DNA of 64,000 nt from Methanococcoides alaskense (GTDB lineage: Archaea; Halobacteriota; Methanosarcinia; Methanosarcinales; Methanosarcinaceae), in NCBI RefSeq assembly GCF_031454185.1, contig NZ_JAVDQI010000002.1:305191-369190 (forward strand), written 5' to 3'. The notes below the pieces were generated by a model. It saw only the letters and a list, made by a program, of their open reading frames with translations, did not search any database and had not been told where the DNA came from. A program made the translations under genes and the position numbers. This document shows positions 1-8,064 of the stretch, piece after piece. Every line of letters begins with the position of its first letter. Position 1 is the first letter of the stretch.

Positions 1-773
1 CTGTATATTTCTCGAACACCGTGATCGACATAACTGAACGTAAAAGGTCCGAGCTTATCACTCATCAGGCAATGGAAGTGGCTGAAAATGCAAACCGGAC
101 AAAAAGTGAATTTCTTGCTAACATGAGCCATGAACTCAGAACTCCTCTTAATTCTGTCATAGGGTTTTCGGATGTGCTTTTAACTGAGAACTTTGGTCAG
201 TTGAACGATAAACAGACCAAGTATATGAAGAATATTTCTTCCAGTGGAACTCATCTGCTCAATCTGATCCAGGACATCCTTGACATCTCCAAAATAGAGG
301 CTGGAAAGCTTGGACTTACCTATGAGAAGTTCTCTGTCCCGCCCACGATAAATGAAGTTGTGTTGTCGATGTCGGACTTTGCTAAGAGCAAACAGGTTTC
401 TGTCACGGTTCACAATAATGGAGTTGACATGATCACTGCTGACAGGACAAAGTTCAAGCAGATACTGTACAACCTCCTGAATAACTCATTGAAGTTTTCG
501 ACCAAAAATGGTTATGTGAAAATCCACACAGAGATAATCGATGACATGCTGGAACTATGTGTTCGGGATAATGGGGTTGGTATTCCAGAGGACAAGATGG
601 GTCATCTGTTCGATCAATTCTATCAGGCGGATGCTTCCTCTTCACGCCAGTATGGTGGAGCTGGTCTTGGTCTTACACTTGTCAAGCAGTTCGCTGATAT
701 GCATGGTGGGGATGTGCATGTGGAAAGTAAGGAGTCTGTTGGGACTACTGTCTATGTGCGTATCCCAAAGTGA
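1..773 (+). CDS. Sensor histidine kinase, C-terminal part (5' end outside window)
   Basis: The reading frame is open from base 3, so the N-terminus lies outside the window. The first residues end in an IDITERKR segment, typical of the tail of a PAS/PAC sensor domain. Next comes a HisKA dimerisation helix with the H-box SHELRTP (phospho-accepting His codon near base 129), then a HATPase domain with an N-box (NLLNNSLKFS), a G1 box (DNGVGIPED) and a G2 box (GGAGLGLTL). The protein should autophosphorylate and pass phosphate to an unlinked response regulator. No transmembrane segment is in the visible part. The last 29 bases overlap the 3' end of the convergent toroid gene. The signal sensed cannot be told from this fragment. 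Confidence 0.9.
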   Translation, partial: VYFSNTVIDITERKRSELITHQAMEVAENANRTKSEFLANMSHELRTPLNSVIGFSDVLLTENFGQLNDKQTKYMKNISSSGTHLLNLIQDILDISKIEAGKLGLTYEKFSVPPTINEVVLSMSDFAKSKQVSVTVHNNGVDMITADRTKFKQILYNLLNNSLKFSTKNGYVKIHTEIIDDMLELCVRDNGVGIPEDKMGHLFDQFYQADASSSRQYGGAGLGLTLVKQFADMHGGDVHVESKESVGTTVYVRIPK

Positions 774-1449
774 TAAGTGAAAGTGCGGTTGCAGTAATAT
801 TTCCATCATTCTTTCCCCATGAACCATTGCTGTTCTGTCTGGACATTAGCCATTTGAGCGATGTGTCAAGTTCTTCTTTCAAACCGACAATAGCCAATGC
901 CTGTATTACCAGATTGCTGGTCGAGATGAATTTCCAACCACCGTCTTCATCTCTCTCCGACAAGATCCATTTGACACGTTCTTCTATAAAGTCAGTGAAA
1001 GGCTTCTCTTTTGTCAGATCTTCCTGCTTTACAAGAGTGGTGATGATAAGGGATGTAGTGCCTACATGTTCCCATTTTTCACCATAGTTCTCAACAAGCC
1101 ACTTGCACCCTTTCATTTCAGGGATGCCCATCTCTGCAAGGGCTATTAATGCATAGGTTGTGTCGTAAACATTGTTCTCCCATGAACCGTTGTTCTCCCT
1201 TTTTGAAAGCAACCATTGCCCATATTTCTCAAGGTCGAAGTTGGAAGATGCAAGGCTGGAACAAGCTCTTGCAGTCTCTCTTATTGAATTGTCCCAGTTG
1301 TTTTTACTTTTAAGCTGGATAAGTTTTGTAGGAAATTCATTTTCCACACCCCATAGTTTGAATGCAGTAATGAGGCGTGATAATTCCTTTGCAGTGGATA
1401 TCTCCTGTTCTCTTATCCACCCAAATGCATCTTGTATCATCCCTTCCAT
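745..1449 (-). CDS. Prenyltransferase/squalene-cyclase-like repeat protein
   Basis: The 234-residue soluble protein has at least three repeats in which an NGSW or DGGW turn (residues 87-90, 169-172, 208-211) is followed by a hydrophobic T-x-x-x-L-I-x-L helix. This is the alpha/alpha-toroid pattern of prenyltransferases and squalene/oxidosqualene cyclases. It is about one third the length of a real cyclase and shows no DXDD-type catalytic motif, so a binding or scaffold role fits better than terpene cyclisation; the function is unknown. A TATA-like element (CACTAAATAACG on this strand, about 1470-1481) lies about 27 nt before the ATG, suggesting a leaderless mRNA. It is one of only two frames in the window ending in TAG. 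Its 3' end overlaps the sensor kinase. Confidence 0.7.
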   Translation of the reverse strand: MEGMIQDAFGWIREQEISTAKELSRLITAFKLWGVENEFPTKLIQLKSKNNWDNSIRETARACSSLASSNFDLEKYGQWLLSKRENNGSWENNVYDTTYALIALAEMGIPEMKGCKWLVENYGEKWEHVGTTSLIITTLVKQEDLTKEKPFTDFIEERVKWILSERDEDGGWKFISTSNLVIQALAIVGLKEELDTSLKWLMSRQNSNGSWGKNDGNITATALSLITLGYAHRQ

Positions 1450-1659
1450 GTGCTAAAAGATGTCTACATCGTTATTTAGTGTTTTTACTCTGGAAGTTTA
1501 TGTTGTGATATATATTTTGGTGATCGGATGGTATAGAATAAGTATATGATGGAGATTAATGGAGATGGGGATCGTGGTCAAAAGAATGGTTGAATAAAAG
1601 AAATAAAGAAAGAAATTGATGACATGCACTCGTTTTACAAAGTACATGTCTTCTTAATA

Positions 1660-2496
1660 TCATTTAACAAACTCTTCCACAGCGTCTACGACCTTGTTAA
1701 AGTGGATGTACCATTCTGAATCGCTCTTGATATCAATGTGTACGTGTCCGCTGTCTCCGGCAGCTGCAACTTCTGTCTCGATGGGTAATGTACCAAGCAC
1801 TTTCACACCAAAGTCCTCGGCTGCTTTTGCAACTCCGCCTGAGCCGAACACATATATCTTCTCATTACAGTGTGGGCAGACGATTCCGCTCATGTTCTCG
1901 ACCATTCCAATTACTGGTACTTTGATTATTTTGGCGAAATTGAGCGATTTTCGGACACTTGTGAGGGCTACTTCCTGTGGAGTTGTGACCACAATAGCAC
2001 CGGTCATGTTACCGATCAGTTGTGAGATGCTCAGTGGTTCATCTCCTGTTCCAGGCGGAAGGTCAATGATAAGGTAGTCGAGCACTCCCCAGTCCACTTC
2101 TTCAAGGAACTGCTTGATGGCACTCATCTTTGCCGGTCCTCTCCAGATGACTGGAGAATCGTTGCTGTCAAGGAGAAGTCCTATTGACATTATTTTCAGA
2201 TAATCATTAACTTTTACGGGAACAATACCTTTTTCACTGACCATGGGTTTTTCATTCTCCACACCGAACATCTTTGGTATGGTCGGTCCGTGAATGTCAC
2301 TGTCAAGGAGTCCCACTGAGTATCCGCGTTCTGCAAGGGCTGCAGCAAGGTTGGCTGAGACCGTGCTTTTTCCAACGCCTCCTTTTCCGCTCATTACCAT
2401 TATCTTATTCTTGATCCCTCTGAGGTTGGTAACGAGCTTTGGTTCCTCAGGCTTGGCATTTAGTAGACTTTCTGATGATTGGATATTGGATGACAT
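1660..2496 (-). CDS. mrp: Mrp/NBP35-family iron-sulfur cluster carrier ATPase
   Basis: This cytosolic P-loop ATPase of the Mrp/ApbC/Nbp35 family is thought to carry and transfer [4Fe-4S] clusters to apoproteins. The deviant Walker A motif MSGKGGVGKST lies at about residues 35-45. The switch segment DSDIHGPTIP and the CPHC cluster-binding pair in the C-terminal third are present. Two in-frame ATGs lie 6 nt apart at 2502 and 2496. The Shine-Dalgarno AAGGAG is 7 nt before 2496 but only 1 nt before 2502, so 2496 is chosen (278 aa). It follows the DUF134 gene by 38 nt on the same strand and is probably co-transcribed with it. Confidence 0.93.
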   Translation of the reverse strand: MSSNIQSSESLLNAKPEEPKLVTNLRGIKNKIMVMSGKGGVGKSTVSANLAAALAERGYSVGLLDSDIHGPTIPKMFGVENEKPMVSEKGIVPVKVNDYLKIMSIGLLLDSNDSPVIWRGPAKMSAIKQFLEEVDWGVLDYLIIDLPPGTGDEPLSISQLIGNMTGAIVVTTPQEVALTSVRKSLNFAKIIKVPVIGMVENMSGIVCPHCNEKIYVFGSGGVAKAAEDFGVKVLGTLPIETEVAAAGDSGHVHIDIKSDSEWYIHFNKVVDAVEEFVK

Positions 2497-2534
2497 TTTC
2501 ATTCTCCTTGTGATAATGTTGTTCCTGTTATAGG

Positions 2535-2876
2535 TTATTCTGACCGTTTCTGGTTGTTGATGTCGACATAGTTTCCGCCCTTTATCTCAATAGCTTTACC
2601 TGTGGTCAATGCCAGTGCGATCTTTTTCCTTGCATTTTTCAGGTCTTCCCAGAATGCACGCCTTGAGATCCCCATTTTTGTTGCTGCTTCCTGTTGTTGC
2701 AAGTCTTCAAGATCTACTAGCCTCAGGGCTTCCAGCTCTTCTAATGCAAGAGAAACTACTTCCAGTTCAATAAGTTTTACTCCTCTTGGTTTGAAATAGA
2801 GTATATCGGGGTTACATTCCACTCTTCTAGGGTTTTTTGGTCTTCCTCTGCATGTCATAACATCTTGTATTCCCAT
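2535..2876 (-). CDS. DUF134 (UPF0251) helix-turn-helix protein
   Basis: This 113-residue protein starts with a basic RGRPKNPRRVECNP segment, contains an acidic LEELEALRLVDLEDLQQ stretch and continues into a sigma-70 region 4-like helix-turn-helix (QQQEAATKMGISRRAFWED). That order is characteristic of the UPF0251/DUF134 family of predicted DNA-binding proteins, which often sit beside Mrp/NifX-type iron-sulfur genes. The adjacency to mrp matches that pattern and suggests a role in redox or Fe-S linked regulation, which is inference. A TATA box (2909-2920) precedes the gene. Confidence 0.85.
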   Translation of the reverse strand: MGIQDVMTCRGRPKNPRRVECNPDILYFKPRGVKLIELEVVSLALEELEALRLVDLEDLQQQEAATKMGISRRAFWEDLKNARKKIALALTTGKAIEIKGGNYVDINNQKRSE

Positions 2877-2908
2877 CTTCTAACTTCTATATAATAAATT
2901 CCCAAAAG

Positions 2909-2920
2909 CTTTTTATATTT
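2909..2920 (-). promoter_or_regulatory. TATA box of the DUF134-mrp operon
   Basis: AAATATAAAAAG on the minus strand lies about 35-45 nt before the DUF134 ATG. This spacing implies a short leader and fits an archaeal TBP site driving the two-gene operon. A second, weaker match (TTTATTATATAG) lies closer to the gene. Confidence 0.5.
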
Positions 2921-3058
2921 CTTCACATACGTTTAAAAACATTGATATTTGGTCAATTTTCAGAGTTTGAATGAACGTTTTTATCCCGGAGAGGCAAAAG
3001 GCTATTATGTATTTTCACAGTTAATATATTAGAACTTTAATTTTAGGAGATACTGTAC

Positions 3059-4171
3059 ATGGGTAAGGATATGTTGATGTGGGATGAGACTTTGTTCAAG
3101 GATGGGAATGTGCTTGAACTTGATTACCTTCCCGACCATTTTTCACACCGTGAGTCGCAGATGCAGTCTCTGATGTACAGTCTGCGTCCGGCCCTTCGTG
3201 GCATGCGTCCGATAAACAGTTTGATAAGTGGTCCTCCTGGTACTGGAAAGACCACAACTGTGTTGAAGGTCTTTAAAGAGATGAAAAAGCATTCGGATGA
3301 TATTGTATTCATCAAAGTGAACTGCCAGATGGATTCTACGAAATTTGCTGTGATCACGAGGGTATACCAAGGTCTCTTTAACGTGTCCCCTCCGTCTTCT
3401 GGTGTTGCTTTCATTAAACTTTTCGAAAAGGTGATGAACTATCTTATCGAGAAGGAAAAGACGCTTGTGCTTTGTCTTGATGATATCAATTATCTCTATC
3501 ATGAAGGGCATGCGGATGAGGTCATGTATTCCCTTCTCAGGGCACATGAACAATATCCGGGAGCAAAAGTAGGTGTCATTGCAATTGTGAGTGATACGGG
3601 GAAGCTCTATCAGTTCGACCCTAAGGTCAATTCCGTTTTTCTTCCTGAAGAGATAGCTTTCCCCCGGTACAATTACAGTGAACTTCAGGATATTATCGGG
3701 GGCAGAATAGATCTCGCATTCTATCCTAATGTGATGCTGGATGATGTGAGGGATGCGATAGTTGAATATGTCGATCTTTCAGGGGATCTGCGTGTGGGCA
3801 TCGATCTTTTGAAGCGTGCTGGCCTGAATGCCGAGAGGCGTGCAAGCAAGACCATCCTGGTCGAAGATGTGGAAAGGGCTTATGAGACCTCCAGATTACT
3901 GCATCTTCGCAGAAGTATTCAGTCCCTCACACAGGATGAGAGGACATTGCTCTGCCTGATAGCAGAGATCCGGGATGTGCAGACAGGTGACCTTTACAAA
4001 CTTTTCCACGAAAAGACCGATCTTGGGTACACACGTTTTTATGATATGGTCAATAAGCTTAGTGAAGCACGGTATGTGGATGCTGATTTTTCCGGTAAGG
4101 GTATGCGTGGCAGGACCCGTATAATAAAACCAAGATATCAGCCGGAAGATATTCTTAAGTGCCTTGAGTGA
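3059..4171 (+). CDS. orc1/cdc6: Orc1/Cdc6-type replication initiator ATPase
   Basis: This is an AAA+ initiator of the archaeal Orc1/Cdc6 family (370 aa). Walker A GPPGTGKT is at residues 58-65, Walker B LVLCLDDIN follows about 75 residues later, and the C-terminal 90 residues form a winged helix (ERTLLCLIAEIRDV...GYTRFYDMVNKL) used for origin DNA binding. It would bind origins and help load MCM. The Shine-Dalgarno AGGAG lies 9 nt before the ATG, and an AT-rich TATA-like stretch is at 3021-3031. Archaeal genomes often carry several paralogs, so this copy need not be the main initiator. I could not recognise origin recognition boxes upstream. The gene overlaps or abuts the ModE-like gene, suggesting co-transcription. 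Confidence 0.92.
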   Translation: MGKDMLMWDETLFKDGNVLELDYLPDHFSHRESQMQSLMYSLRPALRGMRPINSLISGPPGTGKTTTVLKVFKEMKKHSDDIVFIKVNCQMDSTKFAVITRVYQGLFNVSPPSSGVAFIKLFEKVMNYLIEKEKTLVLCLDDINYLYHEGHADEVMYSLLRAHEQYPGAKVGVIAIVSDTGKLYQFDPKVNSVFLPEEIAFPRYNYSELQDIIGGRIDLAFYPNVMLDDVRDAIVEYVDLSGDLRVGIDLLKRAGLNAERRASKTILVEDVERAYETSRLLHLRRSIQSLTQDERTLLCLIAEIRDVQTGDLYKLFHEKTDLGYTRFYDMVNKLSEARYVDADFSGKGMRGRTRIIKPRYQPEDILKCLE

Positions 4172-4178
4172 AAGGGGG

Positions 4179-4766
4179 ATGTTGTTTCTGGAAATGAGAA
4201 CTAAGGTCTGGCTGACCGAAGATGGAAAACCTATCATTGGTGCTGGGAAGGTAAAACTCCTAAAGGCCATTGATGAAGAGCGTTCATTAAGGAAGGCATG
4301 CTCAACACTTGGCATGTCCTACAAACATGCATGGCTGATCCTTAAAAAAATGAACGAGCGCGTTGGGCATGAAGTGGTGACCACTGTAAGGGGTGGTAAA
4401 GGGCAGGGAACCTTTCTGACCGATTACGGGAAACAGCTCATTGGTGAGTATGAGGAAAGCAGGTCCTTTCTTGATATGACCTTTGGGGATGAAACTTCTC
4501 TGGAAAACATCTCTTTCAAATTGTCTGCACACAACAAGTTGTCTGGACGGGTTGTCTATATTGAGAAAGGGGATCTCATTTCTAAAGTGAGGATCGAGAT
4601 AGATCCTGAAGTTCTGACATCTATCATCACTTCCGATATGCTGGATAGACTCGATGTTCAGGAAGGCGATGAGGTATTTGCAATTATAAAGTCCACGGAA
4701 GTAGTTCTGGCAAAAGCGGATGGCAAGGCTGGAATGAAAAGTGGAACGGTAGATGGGGGCGAGTAA
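4179..4766 (+). CDS. ModE-family regulator with LysR-like HTH and MOP/TOBE domain
   Basis: The N-terminal winged helix (ACSTLGMSYKHAWLILKKMNE) is the LysR/ModE-type HTH found in molybdate-responsive regulators. The C-terminal 70 residues (KLSAHNKLSGRVVYIEKG...VEVVL-like end) form one MOP/TOBE oxyanion-binding domain. It probably senses molybdate or tungstate and controls their transport or the molybdoenzymes that use them. The frame could start at TTG 4164, ATG 4179 or ATG 4194. A GGGGG run directly before 4179 and homolog length leave 4179 or 4194; 4179 is reported. The stop codon touches the ATG of the exonuclease gene. Confidence 0.82.
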   Translation: MLFLEMRTKVWLTEDGKPIIGAGKVKLLKAIDEERSLRKACSTLGMSYKHAWLILKKMNERVGHEVVTTVRGGKGQGTFLTDYGKQLIGEYEESRSFLDMTFGDETSLENISFKLSAHNKLSGRVVYIEKGDLISKVRIEIDPEVLTSIITSDMLDRLDVQEGDEVFAIIKSTEVVLAKADGKAGMKSGTVDGGE

Positions 4767-5552
4767 ATGGCTTCTATAGATATTCTTTCATGGAATGTGA
4801 ATGGCCTGAGGTCAATGTTAAAGAAAGGCTTTGTCGAATGGATGGAATCCACACAGCCGGATATTCTCTGTCTTCAGGAGACTAAGGCTACAGAAACACA
4901 ATTGCCAAAAGAGCTGAGGCATATTCATGGCTATGTGCCTTATTTTTTCTCTGCTGAACGAAAGGGCTACAGTGGTGTTGGGATCTATACTAAGGTCCCG
5001 CCGCTCGAGGTAAAGTATGGGCTTGGAGTTCCACGGTTCGATAGGGAAGGAAGGACCCTCATTGCAGAGTTCGAGGATTTTGTTTTGTTCAATATATATT
5101 TTCCAAATGGAAAGGCTTCGGATGAACGATTGGAATATAAGATGGATTTCTATACTGCGTTCATGGAAGTTGCCGATTCAATGAAAGATACCGGTAAGAA
5201 CGTAATCGTTTGTGGGGATGTGAACACTGCTCACAAGGAGATCGATCTCGCACGCCCTAAACAGAACGAGAGGTCATCGGGTTTTCTTCCGCAGGAGAGG
5301 GAGTGGATCGATACATTCCTGGATCATGGCTATCTTGATACCTTACGTATGTTCGAGCAGGGCCCTGGAAATTATACCTGGTGGGACATGAAGACCCGGG
5401 CAAGGGATAGGAATGTTGGTTGGAGGATCGATTATTTCTTTGCTAGCGGAGGCCTGAGGGATAGGATAAGGTCTGCTTATATTCTGTCTGATGTGATGGG
5501 TTCGGACCACTGTCCCATTGGGATCGAGTTGGAAACTGGATATATTCTATAA
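4767..5552 (+). CDS. xth: Exodeoxyribonuclease III / AP endonuclease
   Basis: The 261-residue protein has the ExoIII-family motif series: SWNVNGLRS (metal/phosphate site, residues 8-16), LQETKA (catalytic Glu near 38), CGDVNTAH (Asp/Asn), RIDYFFAS and the terminal SDHCPIG His-Asp pair. It incises DNA 5' to abasic sites in base-excision repair. The length is normal. The ATG follows directly on the previous gene's stop, with GGGGGCGAG inside that gene as ribosome-binding site, so it is translationally linked to the ModE-like gene. Confidence 0.95.
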   Translation: MASIDILSWNVNGLRSMLKKGFVEWMESTQPDILCLQETKATETQLPKELRHIHGYVPYFFSAERKGYSGVGIYTKVPPLEVKYGLGVPRFDREGRTLIAEFEDFVLFNIYFPNGKASDERLEYKMDFYTAFMEVADSMKDTGKNVIVCGDVNTAHKEIDLARPKQNERSSGFLPQEREWIDTFLDHGYLDTLRMFEQGPGNYTWWDMKTRARDRNVGWRIDYFFASGGLRDRIRSAYILSDVMGSDHCPIGIELETGYIL

Positions 5553-5654
5553 ACTGTTTCCAATTTACGTTTTTTATCTGTTTTTCTTTGCTTTATTGGA
5601 AATATAAAGCTACAGCTACTTGCTCAGCTTTGTATTAATAAAAAAAAGTAGGTA

Positions 5655-5673
5655 AGGGCGTAAAATACGCCCT
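5655..5673. terminator. Terminator between xth and the thermosome gene
   Basis: A perfect 8-bp stem (AGGGCGTA / TACGCCCT) encloses a 3-nt loop. On the minus strand it is followed within 10 nt by a run of seven T's, so it should end the thermosome transcript. Confidence 0.7.
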
Positions 5674-5696
5674 GATATGTTATTGTTCTATTGAAC

Positions 5697-7325
5697 TTAC
5701 ATCATTGGAGGCATTCCGCCCATACCGCCGTCTGGCATTGGTGGTGCTCTGGATGATGCAATGATGTCGTCGATCCTGAGGATCATTACTGCTGCTTCTG
5801 TACCTGAGTTGATCGCCTGGGTCTTTACCCTGAGTGGCTCTACAACGCCTTCTTCCCACATGTCAATGACAGTGCCGGAGTAAACATTAAGACCAGCGGT
5901 CTTTATGCCTCTCTCGTGGTGTGCGCGAAGTTCTACGAGCATGTCTATGGGGTCAAGACCTGCGTTCTCTGCAAGTGTTCTTGGAACTACCTCAAGTGCT
6001 TCTGCGAATGCTTTGACTGCAAGCTGCTCTCTTCCGCTAAGGGTTGATGCATACTCGTTGAGTCTGAGCGCAACCTCAACTTCAGGTGCTCCGCCGCCAG
6101 CAACAAGCTCTTCATCTTCGATAGCTACAGCGACTACACGAAGTGCATCGGTGAGTGCTCTCTCGATGTTGTCGATAACGTGCTCTGTACCGCCACGAAG
6201 GAGGATGGATACTGACTTTGGATTGACACAGCCTGTGATGAAGGTCATGCTGTCGCCGCCGATCTTCTTCTCTTCCACAAGTTCTGCTGCACCAAGGTCT
6301 TCTGCTGTCATCTCTTCGATGTTGGTTACGAGCTTAGCACTGGTGGAGCGTACAAGTTTCTCCATATCGCTCTTCTTGACACGCCTTACTGCAAAGATAC
6401 CTTCCTTTGCAAGGTAGTGCTGTGCCATATCATCGATACCTTTCTGGCAGAATACAACGTTTGCACCGGTCTTTGTAATACTGGTAACAAGGCTCTTGAG
6501 CATTGATTCTTCCTGGTCGAGGAATGACTGGAGCTGTTCTGGAGATGTGATAGAGATCTCAGCGTCAACCTCTGTTTCCTTGAGCTCGATAGCACTGTTG
6601 AGGAGTGCGATCTTTGCGCCTTCTACCTTCTTTGGCATGTTAGCGTGTACCCTTTCTTTATCAAGGATCATTCCTTCGATAAGCTCGGAGTCATCGATAC
6701 GTCCGCCGACCTTCTTCTCTACCTTGACATTCTCGATCTCGACAGTGTTTCCATTGTCTCTGTCAACGATGCTTACGATCGCGTCAACAGCGATCTTTGA
6801 GAGTACGTCCTTTGTTGCCTCTGCGCCCTTTCCGGTCATTGCTGTGTCGGAAATGCTGGTAAGGATATCCTTGTTGTCGATGGTTACCTTCTTTGCAAGG
6901 GCCTTGAGGATCTCTCCTGCCTTTACTGAAGCCATTCTGTAACCAGCTGCGATGATTGTTGGATGTACATCCTGCTCGATCATCTCTTCTGCTTTCTTGA
7001 GGAGCTCACCGGTAATGACAGCGGCGGTAGTTGTTCCGTCTCCGACTTCATCGTCCTGTGTTTTAGCGACCTCTACGATCATCTTTGCTGCTGGGTGCTC
7101 GATATCCATTTCCTTAAGGATAGTTGCGCCATCGTTTGTGATAACTACATCTCCAAGGGAGTCGACAAGCATCTTGTCCATACCTTTTGGACCAAGTGTT
7201 GTTCTTACTGCCTCAGCGACTGCCTTTGCAGCCATAATGTTGTTGCTCTGGGCATCTCTGCCTCTTGTTCTCTGGTTACCTTCTCTTAAAATGAAGATAG
7301 GCTGTCCTGACATCTGTCCTGCCAT
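5697..7325 (-). CDS. ths: Thermosome subunit (group II chaperonin)
   Basis: This 542-residue ATP-dependent group II chaperonin forms the double-ring thermosome that folds cytosolic proteins. Diagnostic segments are the nucleotide-binding VRTTLGPKGMDKMLVD and GDGTTTAAV near the N-terminus, GGGAPEVE in the C-terminal equatorial domain, and the Gly/Met-rich tail ending GGMPPMM. The gene stands alone with its own TATA box upstream and a T-tract hairpin downstream. Methanosarcinales have several paralogs, so the subunit number cannot be assigned from one sequence. Confidence 0.97.
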   Translation of the reverse strand: MAGQMSGQPIFILREGNQRTRGRDAQSNNIMAAKAVAEAVRTTLGPKGMDKMLVDSLGDVVITNDGATILKEMDIEHPAAKMIVEVAKTQDDEVGDGTTTAAVITGELLKKAEEMIEQDVHPTIIAAGYRMASVKAGEILKALAKKVTIDNKDILTSISDTAMTGKGAEATKDVLSKIAVDAIVSIVDRDNGNTVEIENVKVEKKVGGRIDDSELIEGMILDKERVHANMPKKVEGAKIALLNSAIELKETEVDAEISITSPEQLQSFLDQEESMLKSLVTSITKTGANVVFCQKGIDDMAQHYLAKEGIFAVRRVKKSDMEKLVRSTSAKLVTNIEEMTAEDLGAAELVEEKKIGGDSMTFITGCVNPKSVSILLRGGTEHVIDNIERALTDALRVVAVAIEDEELVAGGGAPEVEVALRLNEYASTLSGREQLAVKAFAEALEVVPRTLAENAGLDPIDMLVELRAHHERGIKTAGLNVYSGTVIDMWEEGVVEPLRVKTQAINSGTEAAVMILRIDDIIASSRAPPMPDGGMGGMPPMM

Positions 7326-7400
7326 GTGTTTTAACCTCCTATATTAAACATAGATCAATATAATTCCCTGGAATACAGGTCGTTTTTACATGTTTGTAGT

Positions 7401-7412
7401 TCTATATAAAGC
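7401..7412 (-). promoter_or_regulatory. TATA box of the thermosome gene
   Basis: GCTTTATATAGA on the minus strand is a strong archaeal TATA box about 76-87 nt before the thermosome ATG. It predicts a leader of roughly 50 nt. No heat-shock operator was recognised around it. Confidence 0.6.
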
Positions 7413-7591
7413 TTACTGACTCTGTGATCTATGATAACTTTAAGAAACTTCCTTCGGATATATTGCCAGAGTGTTCTCTATCTGTGGTCTGACTACTGCT
7501 AATGCTGCAAAGCAGCTGCTAATAGAAATGCGATAATCGGAATCTTTCCGGTCAAAAAAAGTTTAGCCCCATTTAGGGAACTATATTGTAA

Positions 7592-7610
7592 AGGACTGCA
7601 ATGCAGTCCT
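7592..7610. terminator. Near-perfect palindrome after the 57-aa gene
   Basis: AGGACTGCA and TGCAGTCCT are 9-bp arms separated by a single A, 15 nt past the stop of the small gene read on the minus strand. It is probably a terminator, or possibly a protein-binding palindrome. The rest of 7413-7591 holds nothing else I can name beyond a short GCTGC/GCAGC repeat. Confidence 0.45.
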
Positions 7611-7624
7611 CTAAAATAGTAAGA

Positions 7625-7798
7625 TCAGTTTACAATTGATTTTGGTGATCTCTTAAGGAACCTTCTCTTAGCACCGCTGGAGGTGAATCTCTGTGCTGGC
7701 CCTGGGTGTGCTTTTGCTCCGAAAGCTCTCTGCACTTTGATTATTTTTCCTTTCCTTCCTTTTACCTTAACCCAATTTATGCTACCTGTTTTACCCAT
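7625..7798 (-). CDS. Small basic protein of methanogens (DUF5350-like)
   Basis: This gene is under 60 codons and encodes 57 residues. It begins MGKTGSINWVKVKGRKG and ends KRRFLKRSPKSIVN, very rich in Lys and Arg with a central HPGPAQRFTSSG segment. From memory it matches a conserved small basic family of methanogens (DUF5350), but its function is unknown; charge and size suggest RNA or ribosome association. GAGGA lies 8 nt before the ATG, the start is unambiguous, and a perfect palindrome follows the stop. It is not grouped tightly with either neighbour. Confidence 0.75.
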   Translation of the reverse strand: MGKTGSINWVKVKGRKGKIIKVQRAFGAKAHPGPAQRFTSSGAKRRFLKRSPKSIVN

Positions 7799-8031
7799 TA
7801 TCATTCCTCATTATGATTTTATTATTAATATATGTTTGAGGCACTCAGTGCCTCTGGATGTCCATTATTGTATTAATGGTCACAAATATACAAATGTGAC
7901 CGGTAAACTCAATGCTATAGGTTCCCTTTAGATGTAATGTTTATAGTTAAACTTTACGGGACTTTTGTATTGTGTTCTGACATCAATTAGTGTCATATTG
8001 CCATATATTTGTATTCTATAACAGAATAAAC

Positions 8032-8040
8032 AAATATATC
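8032..8040 (+). promoter_or_regulatory. TATA box of the nurA-herA operon
   Basis: AAATATATC is centred about 29 nt before the ATG at 8065, so transcription should begin only a few bases before the start codon (near-leaderless). This supports 8065 over the upstream extension of the frame. Confidence 0.5.
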
Positions 8041-8064
8041 TATGTTCCTGTTCATCTACATTCC

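Noticed and set aside
745..747. Pyrrolysine read-through at the toroid gene's TAG
   Set aside because: The reading beyond TAG runs antisense through the kinase gene, is short and shows no family-like sequence; normal termination is simpler.
2877..3058. A replication origin next to orc1/cdc6
   Set aside because: No repeated origin-recognition boxes or unwinding element could be identified by eye.
7413..7591. A tRNA or small RNA in the gap upstream of the thermosome
   Set aside because: Only short imperfect stems; no cloverleaf and no consistent promoter spacing.
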